The translations under genes were made by a program, and so were the position numbers. Shown one piece after another: positions 6,839-15,818 of a stretch of 53,850 bases of DNA (positions are counted from its first letter, which is position 1; the number at the start of each line of letters is the position of its first letter). The notes under the pieces were generated by a model that was not told the origin of the DNA, did not search any database, and worked only from the letters and a program-made list of their open reading frames with translations. The DNA comes from Clostridiales bacterium. Its GTDB lineage: Bacteria > Bacillota > Clostridia > Christensenellales > UBA1750. The stretch covers positions 1 to 53,850 of the forward strand of contig SVHB01000006.1 of the NCBI GenBank assembly GCA_015056005.1, written 5' to 3'.

Positions 6839-9295
6839 CTACACGCCCTTCTTGGCGGTGCGCAGCTGCTCTACCTTGGAGAAGTTGACGGTATCGGTAT
6901 GACCTTCCAAGGGGATGAGCTTCTGGTTGATGGCGTCGATGATCCAGCTTGCCTGGGGGAAGAACGCATCTTCGAGCTCGTGAGCGGGGGTGATCCAGTT
7001 CTTTGCGCCGACGACAACGGGCGGAGCGTCGAGGTAATCGAAGCACAGCTCGGAGATATTGCGGGCAAGTTCGCTCATGAAGGAGTTGCGGGCGCAGGAA
7101 TCGCCGGTGATGATGATCTTGCCGGTCTTCTTGACGGACTCGACAACGAGATCATAATCGAAAGGAACGAGGGAACGAGCGTCGATGACCTCGGCGGAGA
7201 TGCCGTGCTTGTCCTTGAGCTCCTTGACAGCGTCCATGACGCGGTACAGGGTGGAGCCGATGGAAAGGATGGTAACATCGGTGCCGGCAACCTTGATATC
7301 GGGCTTGCCGATCTCGATCTCATAGTAACCCTCGGGAACGCCGCCCTCGTGGAAGAGTTCGCCGTAATCGTAAAGCCTCTGGCTCTCGAAGAAGATGACG
7401 GGGTCGGTGCCGTGCAGAGCGCTTGCCATCAGACCCTTTGCATCGTAGGGAGTTGCGGGGAATACGACCTTCAGGCCGGGGATGTGAGCGGTGAGCGCAG
7501 ACCAGTCCTGAGAATGCTGTGCTCCGTACTTGCTGCCGACGGAAACGCGCAGAACGAGGGGCATCTTGAGCACGTCGGCGCTCATTGCCTGCCATTTGGC
7601 CATCTGGTTGAAGATTTCGTCACCGGCGCAGCCGAGGAAGTCGCAGTACATAAGCTCTACCAGAGCTCTGCCGCCGCACATTGCGTAACCGACTGCGGAG
7701 CCGACGATAGCGCTTTCGGAAATGGGAGCGTTGAAGAAACGATGATAGGGGATGACCTCGGTCAGACCGCGGTATACGGCAAATGCGCCGCCCCAGTCAC
7801 GATTGTCTTCGCCGTATGCAACAAGGGTGGGATCCTTGTAGAAACGATCGATGATGGCCTCGAACAGACCGTCGCGCAGCTGATAAACCTTGTTCTTGGA
7901 GACCAGCTTGCCGTCCTTGTCGTAGCCGTAGCGTTCCTTCTTGGCAATAGCCTGAACGCGGGGGCATTCCTCGATAGGAGCAAGAACCTCGGCGGGACGA
8001 TCGTCAAACGCGTCGACCTTCTCGTCGGAGTACATGAGATCCTCGATATCAACGGGATTGATGTGGGGAGATACGGTGTCGTCAATTGCAAGGCGCAGGT
8101 TCTTTTCAGCCACTGCTGCAACGGACTCAAGCACTGCGTCGCATTCCGCTTCGGTTGCAACGCCGGCAAGAACCAGCTGTGCGCGGAAGGTCTTGAGAGG
8201 ATCGTATTCCTGCCACGCCTGGATCTCTTCCTTGGTGCGGTAAGAAGAGGAGTCGGAGGGGCTGTGACCCGCGAAGCGGTAGGTGAGAACGTCCAGAAGA
8301 ACGGGACCTTCGCCCTTGAGTGCGATCTCCTTCTTGCGGCGCATAGCGTCGATAACTGCAAGAGGATTGAAACCGTCAACGCGCTCAGCATGCATCTGGT
8401 TTGCGGCAAAGCCAACGCCCAGACGTGCGGCAACCTCGTAACCCATGGTTTCGCCGTTGGTCTGGCCGCCCATGCCGTACTGGTTGTTGAATACGTTGAA
8501 GATGAGGGGCAGACCGCCGCCAAGGGATTCGTCCCAAAGCTTCTTGATCTGATCCATGCAGGCAAAGTTGAGAGCCTCAAGAACGGGGCCGCGGCCCAGA
8601 GAACCGTCGCCGATGTTGGCAACAACGATGCCCTTCTTGTGGTTTACTCTGTTATACAGTGCAGCGCCGGCTGCGATGGTGCCGGAACCGCCGACGATAG
8701 CGTTGTTGGGGTAGATGCCGAAGGGGGTGAAGAAAGCGTGCATGGAGCCGCCCAGACCGCGGTTGAAACCGGTGCGGCGAGCGAAAATTTCAGCCATGGT
8801 GCCGTAAATGAGGAAGTCCAGAGCCAGTTCTTTTACGGAAGACTGACCTCTGCCTTCAACGATGCGCAGAACTTCGCCGTCGAAGAACTCGCGCATGATC
8901 TTCATCAGCTCGTCATCGGAAAGCTGGTTGATGGCGCTCATGCCCTTGGCAAGGATTTCGCCGTGGCTTCTGTGAGAACCGAAAATATGGTCTTCGATGG
9001 TCAGAGTGTATGCCTGACCGACGGCGCTTGCTTCCTGACCCATGGAAAGATGGGCGGGACCGGGATGATTGTAGGGAATGCCGTGATATTCGCCGGTGGT
9101 CTTGATCAGGTTGATCATGGTCTCAAACTCTCTGATCATGGCCATGTCGTGATAGATGCGCATGAACTCTTCCTTGGTGAAGTTGTTCAGCTCGTCGGAC
9201 ACGGTCTTCTGATAGGTGTTGACCTCGATGTCCTTAAAGGAGATGGTGCTCGGCTCGCGCATGCGTACGGGATCTAAGTATTGAGATTTAGGCAT
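6839..9295 (-). CDS. 2-oxo acid dehydrogenase E1, alpha and beta subunits fused
   Basis: An 818-residue thiamine-diphosphate E1 component in which the alpha and beta chains, normally separate, are one protein. The alpha half (to about 455) carries the ThDP motif GDGS...EALNFA...FNNQYG and HSHGE-like loops (FGSHRSHGEI). The beta half (from about 465) carries AYGEDN, FNAPISESAIVG and the catalytic histidine in YGAQHSQD. E1 decarboxylates a 2-oxo acid and transfers the acyl group to the lipoyl arm of E2. AGGAG precedes the ATG. It is the last gene of an E2-E3-E1 operon. Pyruvate, acetoin or branched-chain oxo acid could be the substrate; the order and fusion resemble acetoin/pyruvate-type complexes but do not decide. 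Confidence 0.9.
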   Translation of the reverse strand: MPKSQYLDPVRMREPSTISFKDIEVNTYQKTVSDELNNFTKEEFMRIYHDMAMIREFETMINLIKTTGEYHGIPYNHPGPAHLSMGQEASAVGQAYTLTIEDHIFGSHRSHGEILAKGMSAINQLSDDELMKIMREFFDGEVLRIVEGRGQSSVKELALDFLIYGTMAEIFARRTGFNRGLGGSMHAFFTPFGIYPNNAIVGGSGTIAAGAALYNRVNHKKGIVVANIGDGSLGRGPVLEALNFACMDQIKKLWDESLGGGLPLIFNVFNNQYGMGGQTNGETMGYEVAARLGVGFAANQMHAERVDGFNPLAVIDAMRRKKEIALKGEGPVLLDVLTYRFAGHSPSDSSSYRTKEEIQAWQEYDPLKTFRAQLVLAGVATEAECDAVLESVAAVAEKNLRLAIDDTVSPHINPVDIEDLMYSDEKVDAFDDRPAEVLAPIEECPRVQAIAKKERYGYDKDGKLVSKNKVYQLRDGLFEAIIDRFYKDPTLVAYGEDNRDWGGAFAVYRGLTEVIPYHRFFNAPISESAIVGSAVGYAMCGGRALVELMYCDFLGCAGDEIFNQMAKWQAMSADVLKMPLVLRVSVGSKYGAQHSQDWSALTAHIPGLKVVFPATPYDAKGLMASALHGTDPVIFFESQRLYDYGELFHEGGVPEGYYEIEIGKPDIKVAGTDVTILSIGSTLYRVMDAVKELKDKHGISAEVIDARSLVPFDYDLVVESVKKTGKIIITGDSCARNSFMSELARNISELCFDYLDAPPVVVGAKNWITPAHELEDAFFPQASWIIDAINQKLIPLEGHTDTVNFSKVEQLRTAKKGV

Positions 9296-9320
9296 GGAAA
9301 AGCTCCTTTCGAAAACTTTG

Positions 9321-10685
9321 TTACTTGATGGAGAAGATGACCTCGCGGATGATCTCGCTTACGGTCGGATGAGGGAATATGATCTGCTTTACATCCTCAA
9401 CGCGCAGACGGTTCTCGATAAGCGCCGCGCCGGAGTGGATGATCTCGCTTGCGTAATTGCCGTAAATGTGGATGCCCAGGATCCTTCTGGTTTTGTTGTC
9501 GATAACGACCTTGCAGAAGCCGTCATCTTTGTTTTCGGCAACGTATCTGCCCGCGTATGCCATGGGCAGCTTGTGCTCGGAAGCGTCATAACCCGCATTT
9601 TTTGCACCCTCAAGGCTGTGACCTACGGTCGCGATTTCGGGATGGGTATAGATAACGGAGGGAACCGCATCATAGCGCATGAAATCGCTTTCGCCGCAGA
9701 TGTCGTTTACGCAAACCTCTGCCTCGCGGTATGCAACGTGAGCCAGCATCATTTTGCCGTTTACATCGCCCGCTGCATATACGCCGGGGATGTTGGTCCT
9801 GCCGCGCTCGTCGGTCACGATATTGCCGCGCTCAAGATATACGCCCAGCTTTTCAAGACCGAAACCGGAGGTGTTGGCGCGCCTGCCGATGGAAACGAGC
9901 ACCTTGTCTGCGGGTACATCGCCCTTGTCGGAGGAGACCTTTTGATCGCCTATTGCGGTGACCCTTGCGCCCAGCATGAATTCTACGCCGTCCTTCTTGA
10001 GCTTATTCAGCAGCGCTGCGGAAAGCTCGGACTCGGTGGGACCTGCGATATGGTCGAGCATTTCAAGTACGGTCACCTTGGAGCCTGCCACGGAATAATA
10101 GGCAGCCATTTCAAGACCGATAACGCCGCCGCCGACTACAGCCAGACGAGCGGGGACCTCGGGAAGAGAAAGAACCTCGCGGTTAGTGAGCGCAAAGCCG
10201 TTTTCGATGCTCTCCTTAAGGCCGGGGATGGGGGGCAGGGAGGGGGAAGAGCCGGTTGCGATTATGAGGTTTTTGCCCTCATAATTTTCACCGTTGCAGG
10301 AAACCTGAAAGGTATTGCCGTTTTTGCCCTCAATCATAGCCGTTCCGTAAACCACGTTTACATGAGCGCCTTTCATCTGGAAACCGACGCCTGCAACCAG
10401 CTTTTTGATGACCTTTTCCTTGCGCTCCATGACCTTTTTGTGATCGAGCTTGATATCATCGGTAAATACGCCGAATTCCTCGCCGTCTTTTGCGTTTTCG
10501 TAGATCTTGGCGCTGTTGAGCAGGGATTTGGAAGGGATGCAGCCTTCGTTTAAGCAGACGCCGCCGAGGGCGCGCTTTTCAAACAGACAGACGCTCTTGC
10601 CCTTGTGACCTGCGCGCTCGGCTGCAACATAACCTGCAGGACCGCCGCCGATGACAAGGATATCATAAATCTTATTTTCAGCCAT
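9321..10685 (-). CDS. lpdA: Dihydrolipoamide dehydrogenase (E3)
   Basis: A 454-residue FAD flavoprotein disulfide reductase. It reoxidises the dihydrolipoyl arm of E2 and reduces NAD. The FAD-binding GGGPAGY at 13-19, the redox pair C44 and C49 in GGVCLNEGC, a second nucleotide motif (VVGGGVIGLE) and the active-site H439/E444 in FPHPTVSE are all present. There is no N-terminal lipoyl domain, unlike some acetoin-cluster E3 proteins. The start is supported by GAGGA upstream. It lies 15 nt after the E2 gene and 25 nt before E1, in one operon. Confidence 0.95.
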   Translation of the reverse strand: MAENKIYDILVIGGGPAGYVAAERAGHKGKSVCLFEKRALGGVCLNEGCIPSKSLLNSAKIYENAKDGEEFGVFTDDIKLDHKKVMERKEKVIKKLVAGVGFQMKGAHVNVVYGTAMIEGKNGNTFQVSCNGENYEGKNLIIATGSSPSLPPIPGLKESIENGFALTNREVLSLPEVPARLAVVGGGVIGLEMAAYYSVAGSKVTVLEMLDHIAGPTESELSAALLNKLKKDGVEFMLGARVTAIGDQKVSSDKGDVPADKVLVSIGRRANTSGFGLEKLGVYLERGNIVTDERGRTNIPGVYAAGDVNGKMMLAHVAYREAEVCVNDICGESDFMRYDAVPSVIYTHPEIATVGHSLEGAKNAGYDASEHKLPMAYAGRYVAENKDDGFCKVVIDNKTRRILGIHIYGNYASEIIHSGAALIENRLRVEDVKQIIFPHPTVSEIIREVIFSIK

Positions 10686-10700
10686 TATATTTATCCTCTC

Positions 10701-11957
10701 TTATTTCATGAGCAGGAAGGTGAAGTTTTCAAGGTTTTTCTTGAGATCGACGAGGAACCTGGTGGCGGGAGCGCCGTCAAGTGCTCTGTGATCGTAGGTC
10801 AGGCACAGGCTGATGGACTTGTAAAGCTCAATGCCGTTTTTGCCCTGACGTACCCTGTCAACGGGTGCGCATACGCCTAAAATACCGGTCTGGGGAGCGT
10901 TGATGACGGGGGTGAAATGCTCGACTCCGAAACCGCCGAGGTTGGAAACGGTAAAGGAACCGCCGCGGAGCTTATCGGGGTTGATGGTGCCTGCTTTGGC
11001 CTGATTGCCAAGATCCTTGACCGCCTTGGAAAGCTCAACAAGGCTCAGCTTATCGGCTGCAAATACGGTGGGAACCAAAAGACCTCTGGGAGTGTCGACC
11101 GCAACGCCAAGGTTTACATCATTGAACACCCTGAGGGTATCGCCGTTGAGGTTAGCGTTCAAAGACTCGTAAGCGGGCAGAGTGCGGGAAACGGCGTAGA
11201 GGATAAGATCGCCGATGGTGATGCCGGCGATATCGGGATCCTGACTTGCCTTGCACCTTGCGCGCATTGCAAGAATTTCGGTAGCATCGAAGGAAACGGT
11301 GTGGGTCAGCTGAGCGGTGGACTGCAGAGAGTTCATCATCGCCTTTGCAATGACCTTCCTTACGTTGGGCAGGGGCTTGTCCACATATGCAGCCACAGGA
11401 GCGGCAGCCTGAACAGCGGGAGCGGCAGCGGGTGCTTCTTCGACAGCCGGTGCGGGGGCCTTGCGCAGTGCTTCGGCAAGCGCAAGAACGTCGCGCTCGA
11501 TAACTCTGCCCTCTGCGCCGGTGGGAACGGCTTGAGTGGGATCAACGCCCAGCCTTGCTGCGGTGTTGCGGGCTCTGGGAGATACGGGAACGCCTGCGAC
11601 GGATTCGCGGACAGCGGGTGCTGCGGCCTTTACTTCAACGGTTTCGGTCTTTGCTTCCTCGGCGGGCTTTTCCTCAGCCTTGGGAGCATCTGAAGAGAGC
11701 ATGGAGGAGATGTCCTCGCCGGCTTCGCCTATGATGCATACGTTTTCAAGGCAGGGAACGTCGTCGCCTTCTTCTGCCAGGAGCTTTAACATCACACCGT
11801 CAAGCTTTGCTTCTTCTTCGAAGGAAGCCTTGTCGGTCTCGTAGGCAAAAAGGATCTCGCCGGCTTTAACCGCGTCGCCTTCCTTTTTGAGCCATTTGGT
11901 GATGATGCAGCTTTCGACAGACTGACCCTGTTTGGGCATTATGACAAAAGTAGCCAA
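10701..11957 (-). CDS. Dihydrolipoamide acyltransferase (E2)
   Basis: A 418-residue E2 core. One N-terminal lipoyl domain (lipoyl lysine K43 in ETDKASF), an Ala/Pro/Glu-rich linker, an E3/E1-binding domain (about 125-160, SPRARNTAARLG) and a catalytic domain ending with HRALDG (H390, D394) follow in order. It passes the acyl group from lipoamide to CoA. The start is a TTG at 11957 with AAAGGAT about 10 nt upstream; no ATG fits the lipoyl domain start. First gene of the operon. Acyl specificity is not clear from sequence. Confidence 0.92.
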   Translation of the reverse strand: MATFVIMPKQGQSVESCIITKWLKKEGDAVKAGEILFAYETDKASFEEEAKLDGVMLKLLAEEGDDVPCLENVCIIGEAGEDISSMLSSDAPKAEEKPAEEAKTETVEVKAAAPAVRESVAGVPVSPRARNTAARLGVDPTQAVPTGAEGRVIERDVLALAEALRKAPAPAVEEAPAAAPAVQAAAPVAAYVDKPLPNVRKVIAKAMMNSLQSTAQLTHTVSFDATEILAMRARCKASQDPDIAGITIGDLILYAVSRTLPAYESLNANLNGDTLRVFNDVNLGVAVDTPRGLLVPTVFAADKLSLVELSKAVKDLGNQAKAGTINPDKLRGGSFTVSNLGGFGVEHFTPVINAPQTGILGVCAPVDRVRQGKNGIELYKSISLCLTYDHRALDGAPATRFLVDLKKNLENFTFLLMK

Positions 11958-12011
11958 TGTTATTCATCCTTTCAGAAATAGAAAAAGGTAACAAATTTAC
12001 AGTCTGAATAC

Positions 12012-12040
12012 ATTATATACCCTAAACATAAAAAAAGCAA
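12012..12040 (-). promoter_or_regulatory. Promoter of the E2-E3-E1 operon
   Basis: Minus-strand TTGCTT (12035-12040), 17-nt spacer, TATAAT (12012-12017). The -35 box sits in the T tail of the terminator of the upstream lipid kinase gene, so the two signals share bases. Confidence 0.55.
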
Positions 12041-12073
12041 CGGCACATTTACAAAATACGTGTAAATGTGCCG
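12031..12073 (-). terminator. Terminator of the lipid kinase gene
   Basis: A 13-bp stem (12041-12053 with 12061-12073) just beyond the kinase stop codon, followed on the minus strand by a T-rich run (12031-12036). Confidence 0.8.
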
Positions 12074-12079
12074 CTTTTT

Positions 12080-12949
12080 TTATCTCATAAGCGTGATCTG
12101 ACCCGGGCGAACAGAAAAATCCATCGAGTCTATGTTGTGCAGCTCGCCGTCAAGGTTGATGATCTGCCCTTTTCTCTTTACCGATACCTTTTTACAGCGG
12201 GTGAGCTCAACAAAACTGTATTTTGCAACCTCGCCTGTCAGGAACGCGGGAAGGAGGAAGGGGATCTTCCATTTGGGGATCGGATGGATAAGCATTACAT
12301 CCAAAAGCCCGTCATCGACCCTTGCATCCTTGGCAACATGCATGCCGCCGCCGAACCAGCTGCCGTTTGCAACGGTCAGGATCAGGGCGCGGATCTGCCT
12401 TGTATTACCGTCCAAGGTCAGCTCGATATCGATATCCTTGTGGGTCACGATGGTGCAGACGAGCCCCAGAAAGTAAGGAATCATTCCGCGTATCTTAAGC
12501 TTGCGGCGGAACTTCTCCGTCCAGATAAGGGTCTCAACATCAAAGCCGGTTCCCGCCACGTTTATAAAGGTTCGCTCGTTTGCATCGACTATATCCATCT
12601 TTCTGGGCTTCATGTCAAGCTGAAACTTCAGCGCATCTAACGGGTCTTTGGGAATGTTCAGCGCGCGGATTATATCATTGCCGGTACCGGCGGGAATGAT
12701 GCCCATGGGCACTCCTGTGCCCGCAAGCCCCTGCGCTGCTTCGCTTATGGTGCCGTCACCGCCCAGAACGAACACTGCCTTGGCGTTATCCTTAGCTGCT
12801 TTTTTTGCAAGCAAAGTGCTGTGACCGGGATAATCTGTGGTCAAAACCGTAAATTCCTCACCGGTTGTTTTCATAAAATTTGTAACTTCAACTAAAATTT
12901 TTGCTGCAAGACCATGTCCTGCGGTCTTGTTCGCGATTATGTACATCAT
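12080..12949 (-). CDS. Diacylglycerol kinase-family lipid kinase (YegS/DgkB type)
   Basis: A 289-residue soluble lipid kinase of the DAGK catalytic family. It phosphorylates diacylglycerol or a related lipid at the membrane, feeding phosphatidate back into phospholipid synthesis. The nucleotide-binding GGDGT is at 63-67 and GTGND follows. The start is the first ATG of an ATGATG pair at 12949, with GGAG about 11 nt upstream; a longer frame to 13000 has no ribosome site and runs across the promoter. Preceded by its own promoter and followed by a terminator, so a single-gene unit. DgkB and YegS-like lipid kinases cannot be separated here. Confidence 0.88.
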   Translation of the reverse strand: MMYIIANKTAGHGLAAKILVEVTNFMKTTGEEFTVLTTDYPGHSTLLAKKAAKDNAKAVFVLGGDGTISEAAQGLAGTGVPMGIIPAGTGNDIIRALNIPKDPLDALKFQLDMKPRKMDIVDANERTFINVAGTGFDVETLIWTEKFRRKLKIRGMIPYFLGLVCTIVTHKDIDIELTLDGNTRQIRALILTVANGSWFGGGMHVAKDARVDDGLLDVMLIHPIPKWKIPFLLPAFLTGEVAKYSFVELTRCKKVSVKRKGQIINLDGELHNIDSMDFSVRPGQITLMR

Positions 12950-12971
12950 GGTCAAACCATCTCCAAACCAT

Positions 12972-13000
12972 ATTATAACAAAATTCGCATAATATGGCAA
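12972..13000 (-). promoter_or_regulatory. Promoter of the lipid kinase gene
   Basis: Minus-strand TTGCCA (12995-13000), 17-nt spacer, TATAAT (12972-12977), close to the start at 12949. Confidence 0.6.
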
Positions 13001-13106
13001 ATTCGGGCGTTTGTTTTATGTTAAGCTTCATCAATCTGCCAAGGCTGCGCCCGTGCCCTTTTGCAATATGTGTTTTTTTGTATGTATATATCGGGGCAAT
13101 TTCAAG

Positions 13107-13135
13107 TTGACAATATATTGGATGCATTATAAAAT
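13107..13135 (+). promoter_or_regulatory. Promoter of mscL
   Basis: TTGACA (13107-13112), 17-nt spacer, TAAAAT (13130-13135), about 35 nt before the start codon at 13170. Confidence 0.6.
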
Positions 13136-13169
13136 GAATATAACAAATTTGAAGAAAGAAGGCAATAAA

Positions 13170-13646
13170 ATGGCTGCAAAAGAAAAAGTCGGAGGTTTCT
13201 TTTCCGAATTCAAGGCTTTTGCCATGCGCGGCAACGTTGTTGACCTTGCGGTCGGCGTAGTCATCGGCGGCGCTTTCGGTAAGATCACCACTTCCGTTGT
13301 AAACGATATCATTTTTCCTCTGCTCTCCCCCCTCACCAAGAACATCAGCTTTGAAAACCTTTTCATTGCTATGGATGGCAACGAGTATGCAACTCTGGCA
13401 GAGGCTACCGAGGCGGGCGTGGCAGTGCTTAACTACGGCAATCTGCTCTCTGTTATCTTTAACTTCATCGTTATTGCCTTTGCTATTTTCCTGATGGTAA
13501 AGGGCATCAACAATATGCACCGCAAGGCAGAAGAGGAGCCCGCACCCGAGCCCGAGCCCACCACCAAGGTCTGCCCCTTCTGCAAAAGCGAGATCGCTAT
13601 CGAAGCCACCCGCTGCCCCCATTGCACTTCAGCTCTGGAGGAATAA
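13170..13646 (+). CDS. mscL: Large-conductance mechanosensitive channel MscL with zinc-ribbon tail
   Basis: A 158-residue MscL, which opens under membrane tension to release solutes during osmotic downshock. The N-terminal amphipathic segment (FFSEFKAFAMRGN), the pore helix with VDLAVGVVIGGAFG and a second helix near 90-115 are clear. The tail carries a Pro/Glu-rich linker and four cysteines (C135, C138, C149, C152) in the spacing of a zinc ribbon, which E. coli MscL lacks. The start at 13170 is chosen because MscL homologues begin just before this helix and a GAAGAAAGAAGG stretch precedes it; the longer frame from 13011 would run through the promoter. A GNAT gene follows after 6 nt. Confidence 0.93.
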   Translation: MAAKEKVGGFFSEFKAFAMRGNVVDLAVGVVIGGAFGKITTSVVNDIIFPLLSPLTKNISFENLFIAMDGNEYATLAEATEAGVAVLNYGNLLSVIFNFIVIAFAIFLMVKGINNMHRKAEEEPAPEPEPTTKVCPFCKSEIAIEATRCPHCTSALEE

Positions 13647-13652
13647 GGCTGT

Positions 13653-14543
13653 ATGGCATTGTCGCTGAAAAAAGCCCGCTTAGAGGCGGATTTTTTAGCG
13701 GCGCTCAGGTTTGAGTCATCAAAGGTAAAAGCCGATCCGGCGCACTGGCACAGCCACATTGGAGGTCTTATATTTGACCGTTATATGTTCGGCAGCGGCG
13801 CGTCGGATTTTTTTGACTACGGCTACCTTGTGATGGAAAACGATGAGTGTGTGGGCTTTCTGTCAGTGGAAGCTTCGCAAAACAGCGCCGCGATCGATAT
13901 TTCCCTCTCAGATGATAAAAAAGAATATTATCGCGATATCATTTTGTCGGTGCTGAACGCTCTGGGCAAGAGCAAGCGGGTCAGGATAAACGCAAATATC
14001 CGCGATAAAAAGCTTTTGGATGCTCTGGATTCGCTGCGCTTTATAAAGGGCAATGAAAGCAGGGCTCAGTATGTTTTTGACCTGAAAAACACGGATACAC
14101 CTTTGCCCGTATGGGAGAATGAAAGCATTGCCAAGCTGACTTTGGATGACCTTGAGGAGCGCGCATATCATTCCGCGCTTGCAACTTCGCAGCGGATAAG
14201 CTCCAAAATGTATAAAGCGCTGATGGACAGCCCATATTACAAAAACGCGGTCGATCTTGTTGTCCGCGATAATGAAAGCGGGCAGATGGCGGGCTACATC
14301 GGCTTTTGGTTTGACGAAAACAGTTTGACCGCGCTTGTGGAACCCGCTGCGTCGATAAAGGAATTCAGAAGAAGGGGCATAATGAAAAAAGCCCTTCTGC
14401 ACGGCATTTTTCTTATGCGGCAAAAAGGGCTGGATTTTATTTATGTGAGCACCGAAGGAGATAATACCCCCGCAAGGAAGCTCTATGAATCGGTCGGGTT
14501 CAAAAGATACGGAAGGGTATTTGAATATTACATAAACCTTTAA
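13653..14543 (+). CDS. GNAT-family N-acetyltransferase
   Basis: A 296-residue protein with a GNAT fold in its C-terminal half (about 190-296). Motif A appears as RRRGIMKKAL, followed by the GDNTPARKLYESVGFKR segment that is typical of the acetyl-CoA site and the final strand. The N-terminal half (about 1-130) may be a second, degenerate GNAT-like unit; no motif A is seen there. The acceptor is unknown. GGAGG lies at the end of mscL, so the genes are probably cotranscribed. Its stop overlaps that of the convergent thioredoxin-like gene by 4 nt. Confidence 0.85.
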   Translation: MALSLKKARLEADFLAALRFESSKVKADPAHWHSHIGGLIFDRYMFGSGASDFFDYGYLVMENDECVGFLSVEASQNSAAIDISLSDDKKEYYRDIILSVLNALGKSKRVRINANIRDKKLLDALDSLRFIKGNESRAQYVFDLKNTDTPLPVWENESIAKLTLDDLEERAYHSALATSQRISSKMYKALMDSPYYKNAVDLVVRDNESGQMAGYIGFWFDENSLTALVEPAASIKEFRRRGIMKKALLHGIFLMRQKGLDFIYVSTEGDNTPARKLYESVGFKRYGRVFEYYINL

Positions 14544-15115
14544 TCGCTTATAAGGTCTATACCCTCAAGCAGAATATCCTCGTCTATCATGCTCTTTGCA
14601 CCTGCGATCAGCTTGCCTTCGCTGTTTATGAACAGCGTCATGGGGATGCCGGATACACCGTAGGTGTAGGCGGCGTTTAAGTCGCTGTCAAAATACACGG
14701 GGAAAGTATAGCCGCTCTCGGATATGAATTCGAGGGCGCTTTTCTTTGTCTCCTGAGAATTGTCGGTGAGGTTTACCATAACAAAATTGATCTCACCGCC
14801 GAGCTCCTGATAGAGCTTTTCAAAATCGGGCATCTCCGCTTTGCAGGGACCGCACCAGCTCGCCCAGAAATTGACGATGGTGGGCTTGCCTTCAAAGGAA
14901 GAAAGGGTAACCGGATTATCATCTTTATCGTATACGGTAAAATCGGGGGCGTCCTGCGCTTCCTCGCTTGATGCTGAGGAAGTGTTCTGCTTTTGGGCAT
15001 CGTCGGACAGGGTTTTATACAGCACAGCTGCGCCCGCGATAAGTACGATAAGCAGCATGAGCACTATGATAAGGGATTTTTTGCTGTTTTTGTTTGCGCC
15101 TGCGTTTTCCTGCAT
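14540..15115 (-). CDS. Membrane-anchored thioredoxin-like protein (TlpA/ResA type)
   Basis: A 191-residue redox protein. A single N-terminal membrane helix (about 14-32) is followed by a Ser/Gln/Ala-rich linker and a thioredoxin domain with WCGPC (C88, C91) and the cis-proline loop SGIPMT. It is expected to act outside the membrane, reducing or oxidising disulfides. It lies 12 nt downstream of ccdA, which supplies electrons to such proteins, in one operon. No cytochrome c or haem genes are seen nearby, so the target may be other extracytoplasmic cysteines. AGGAG precedes the ATG. Confidence 0.9.
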   Translation of the reverse strand: MQENAGANKNSKKSLIIVLMLLIVLIAGAAVLYKTLSDDAQKQNTSSASSEEAQDAPDFTVYDKDDNPVTLSSFEGKPTIVNFWASWCGPCKAEMPDFEKLYQELGGEINFVMVNLTDNSQETKKSALEFISESGYTFPVYFDSDLNAAYTYGVSGIPMTLFINSEGKLIAGAKSMIDEDILLEGIDLISD

Positions 15116-15127
15116 ATGTGTCTCCTT

Positions 15128-15796
15128 TTATGAAAGCAAGGTCATAAATCTGCCCATAAGCCCCGTCATCATAAGCAAACCGACAATGATGAGGAAAATG
15201 CCGCAGATAAGGTTGATGGTCTTGTAATTGCGCTTGATGAAATCAAACGCCGCTTTGAGCTTATCGATAAGCACAGCGCTTATGATAAAGGGTATTCCAA
15301 GACCCAGCGAATAGGTCAGAAGCATGAGCACACCCTTTAAGGCGCTTGCGCTCTGGGATGCGAGCATGAGCGCGCTGCCAAGGAACGCACCCACGCAGGG
15401 CGTCCAGCTGATCGAAAACACCGCGCCGAAGATGAGGGAGGAAACAAAGCCGGGATCTTTTTTGTTGAACCTTGCGCCTGAGCTCATGTTCAGAAAGGCG
15501 ATGTTTATGACTCCGCAGAAGTTAAGACCGAATACGATGACTATCGCGCCGGTGATGATGTTCACTATCGTCTGGTATTTTATGAGGAATGAGCCCACCG
15601 TGCCGGAAAGCGCGCCCATGAGCATGAAGGTCACGGTAAAGCCAAGAACGAAACCAAGCGCGTTTTTGAGCGCATGAGCTTTTTTATGCTCATCAAAGCC
15701 GCCCGCAAAATACGAAACATAAACTGGCAGCATGGGCAAAAGACAGGGGGATACGAATGTTATGATGCCTTCAAGAAATGAAACAAGGTATTCCAT
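15128..15796 (-). CDS. ccdA: CcdA-type transmembrane thiol-disulfide carrier
   Basis: A 222-residue membrane protein of the CcdA/DsbD core family with about six helices. The redox cysteines are in VSPCLLPMLP in the first helix and in SWTPCVGA in the fourth. It moves reducing power from cytoplasmic thioredoxin to extracytoplasmic thioredoxin-like proteins, and the next gene encodes such a partner. The start is the ATG at 15796, 7 nt after GGAGG; a GTG two codons upstream is too close to that site. Promoter at 15819-15847. Confidence 0.92.
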   Translation of the reverse strand: MEYLVSFLEGIITFVSPCLLPMLPVYVSYFAGGFDEHKKAHALKNALGFVLGFTVTFMLMGALSGTVGSFLIKYQTIVNIITGAIVIVFGLNFCGVINIAFLNMSSGARFNKKDPGFVSSLIFGAVFSISWTPCVGAFLGSALMLASQSASALKGVLMLLTYSLGLGIPFIISAVLIDKLKAAFDFIKRNYKTINLICGIFLIIVGLLMMTGLMGRFMTLLS

Positions 15797-15818
15797 AAAC
15801 ACACCTCCTTATGCTATA

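Noticed and set aside
6899-9277. Long open frame (792 codons) on the plus strand opposite the E1 gene
   Set aside because: Reverse-complement image of a GC-biased gene; no ribosome site or family match, while the minus strand encodes a clear E1.
13011-13169. N-terminal extension of MscL from an upstream start
   Set aside because: It would run through the promoter and adds residues not found in MscL; the ATG at 13170 fits the family.
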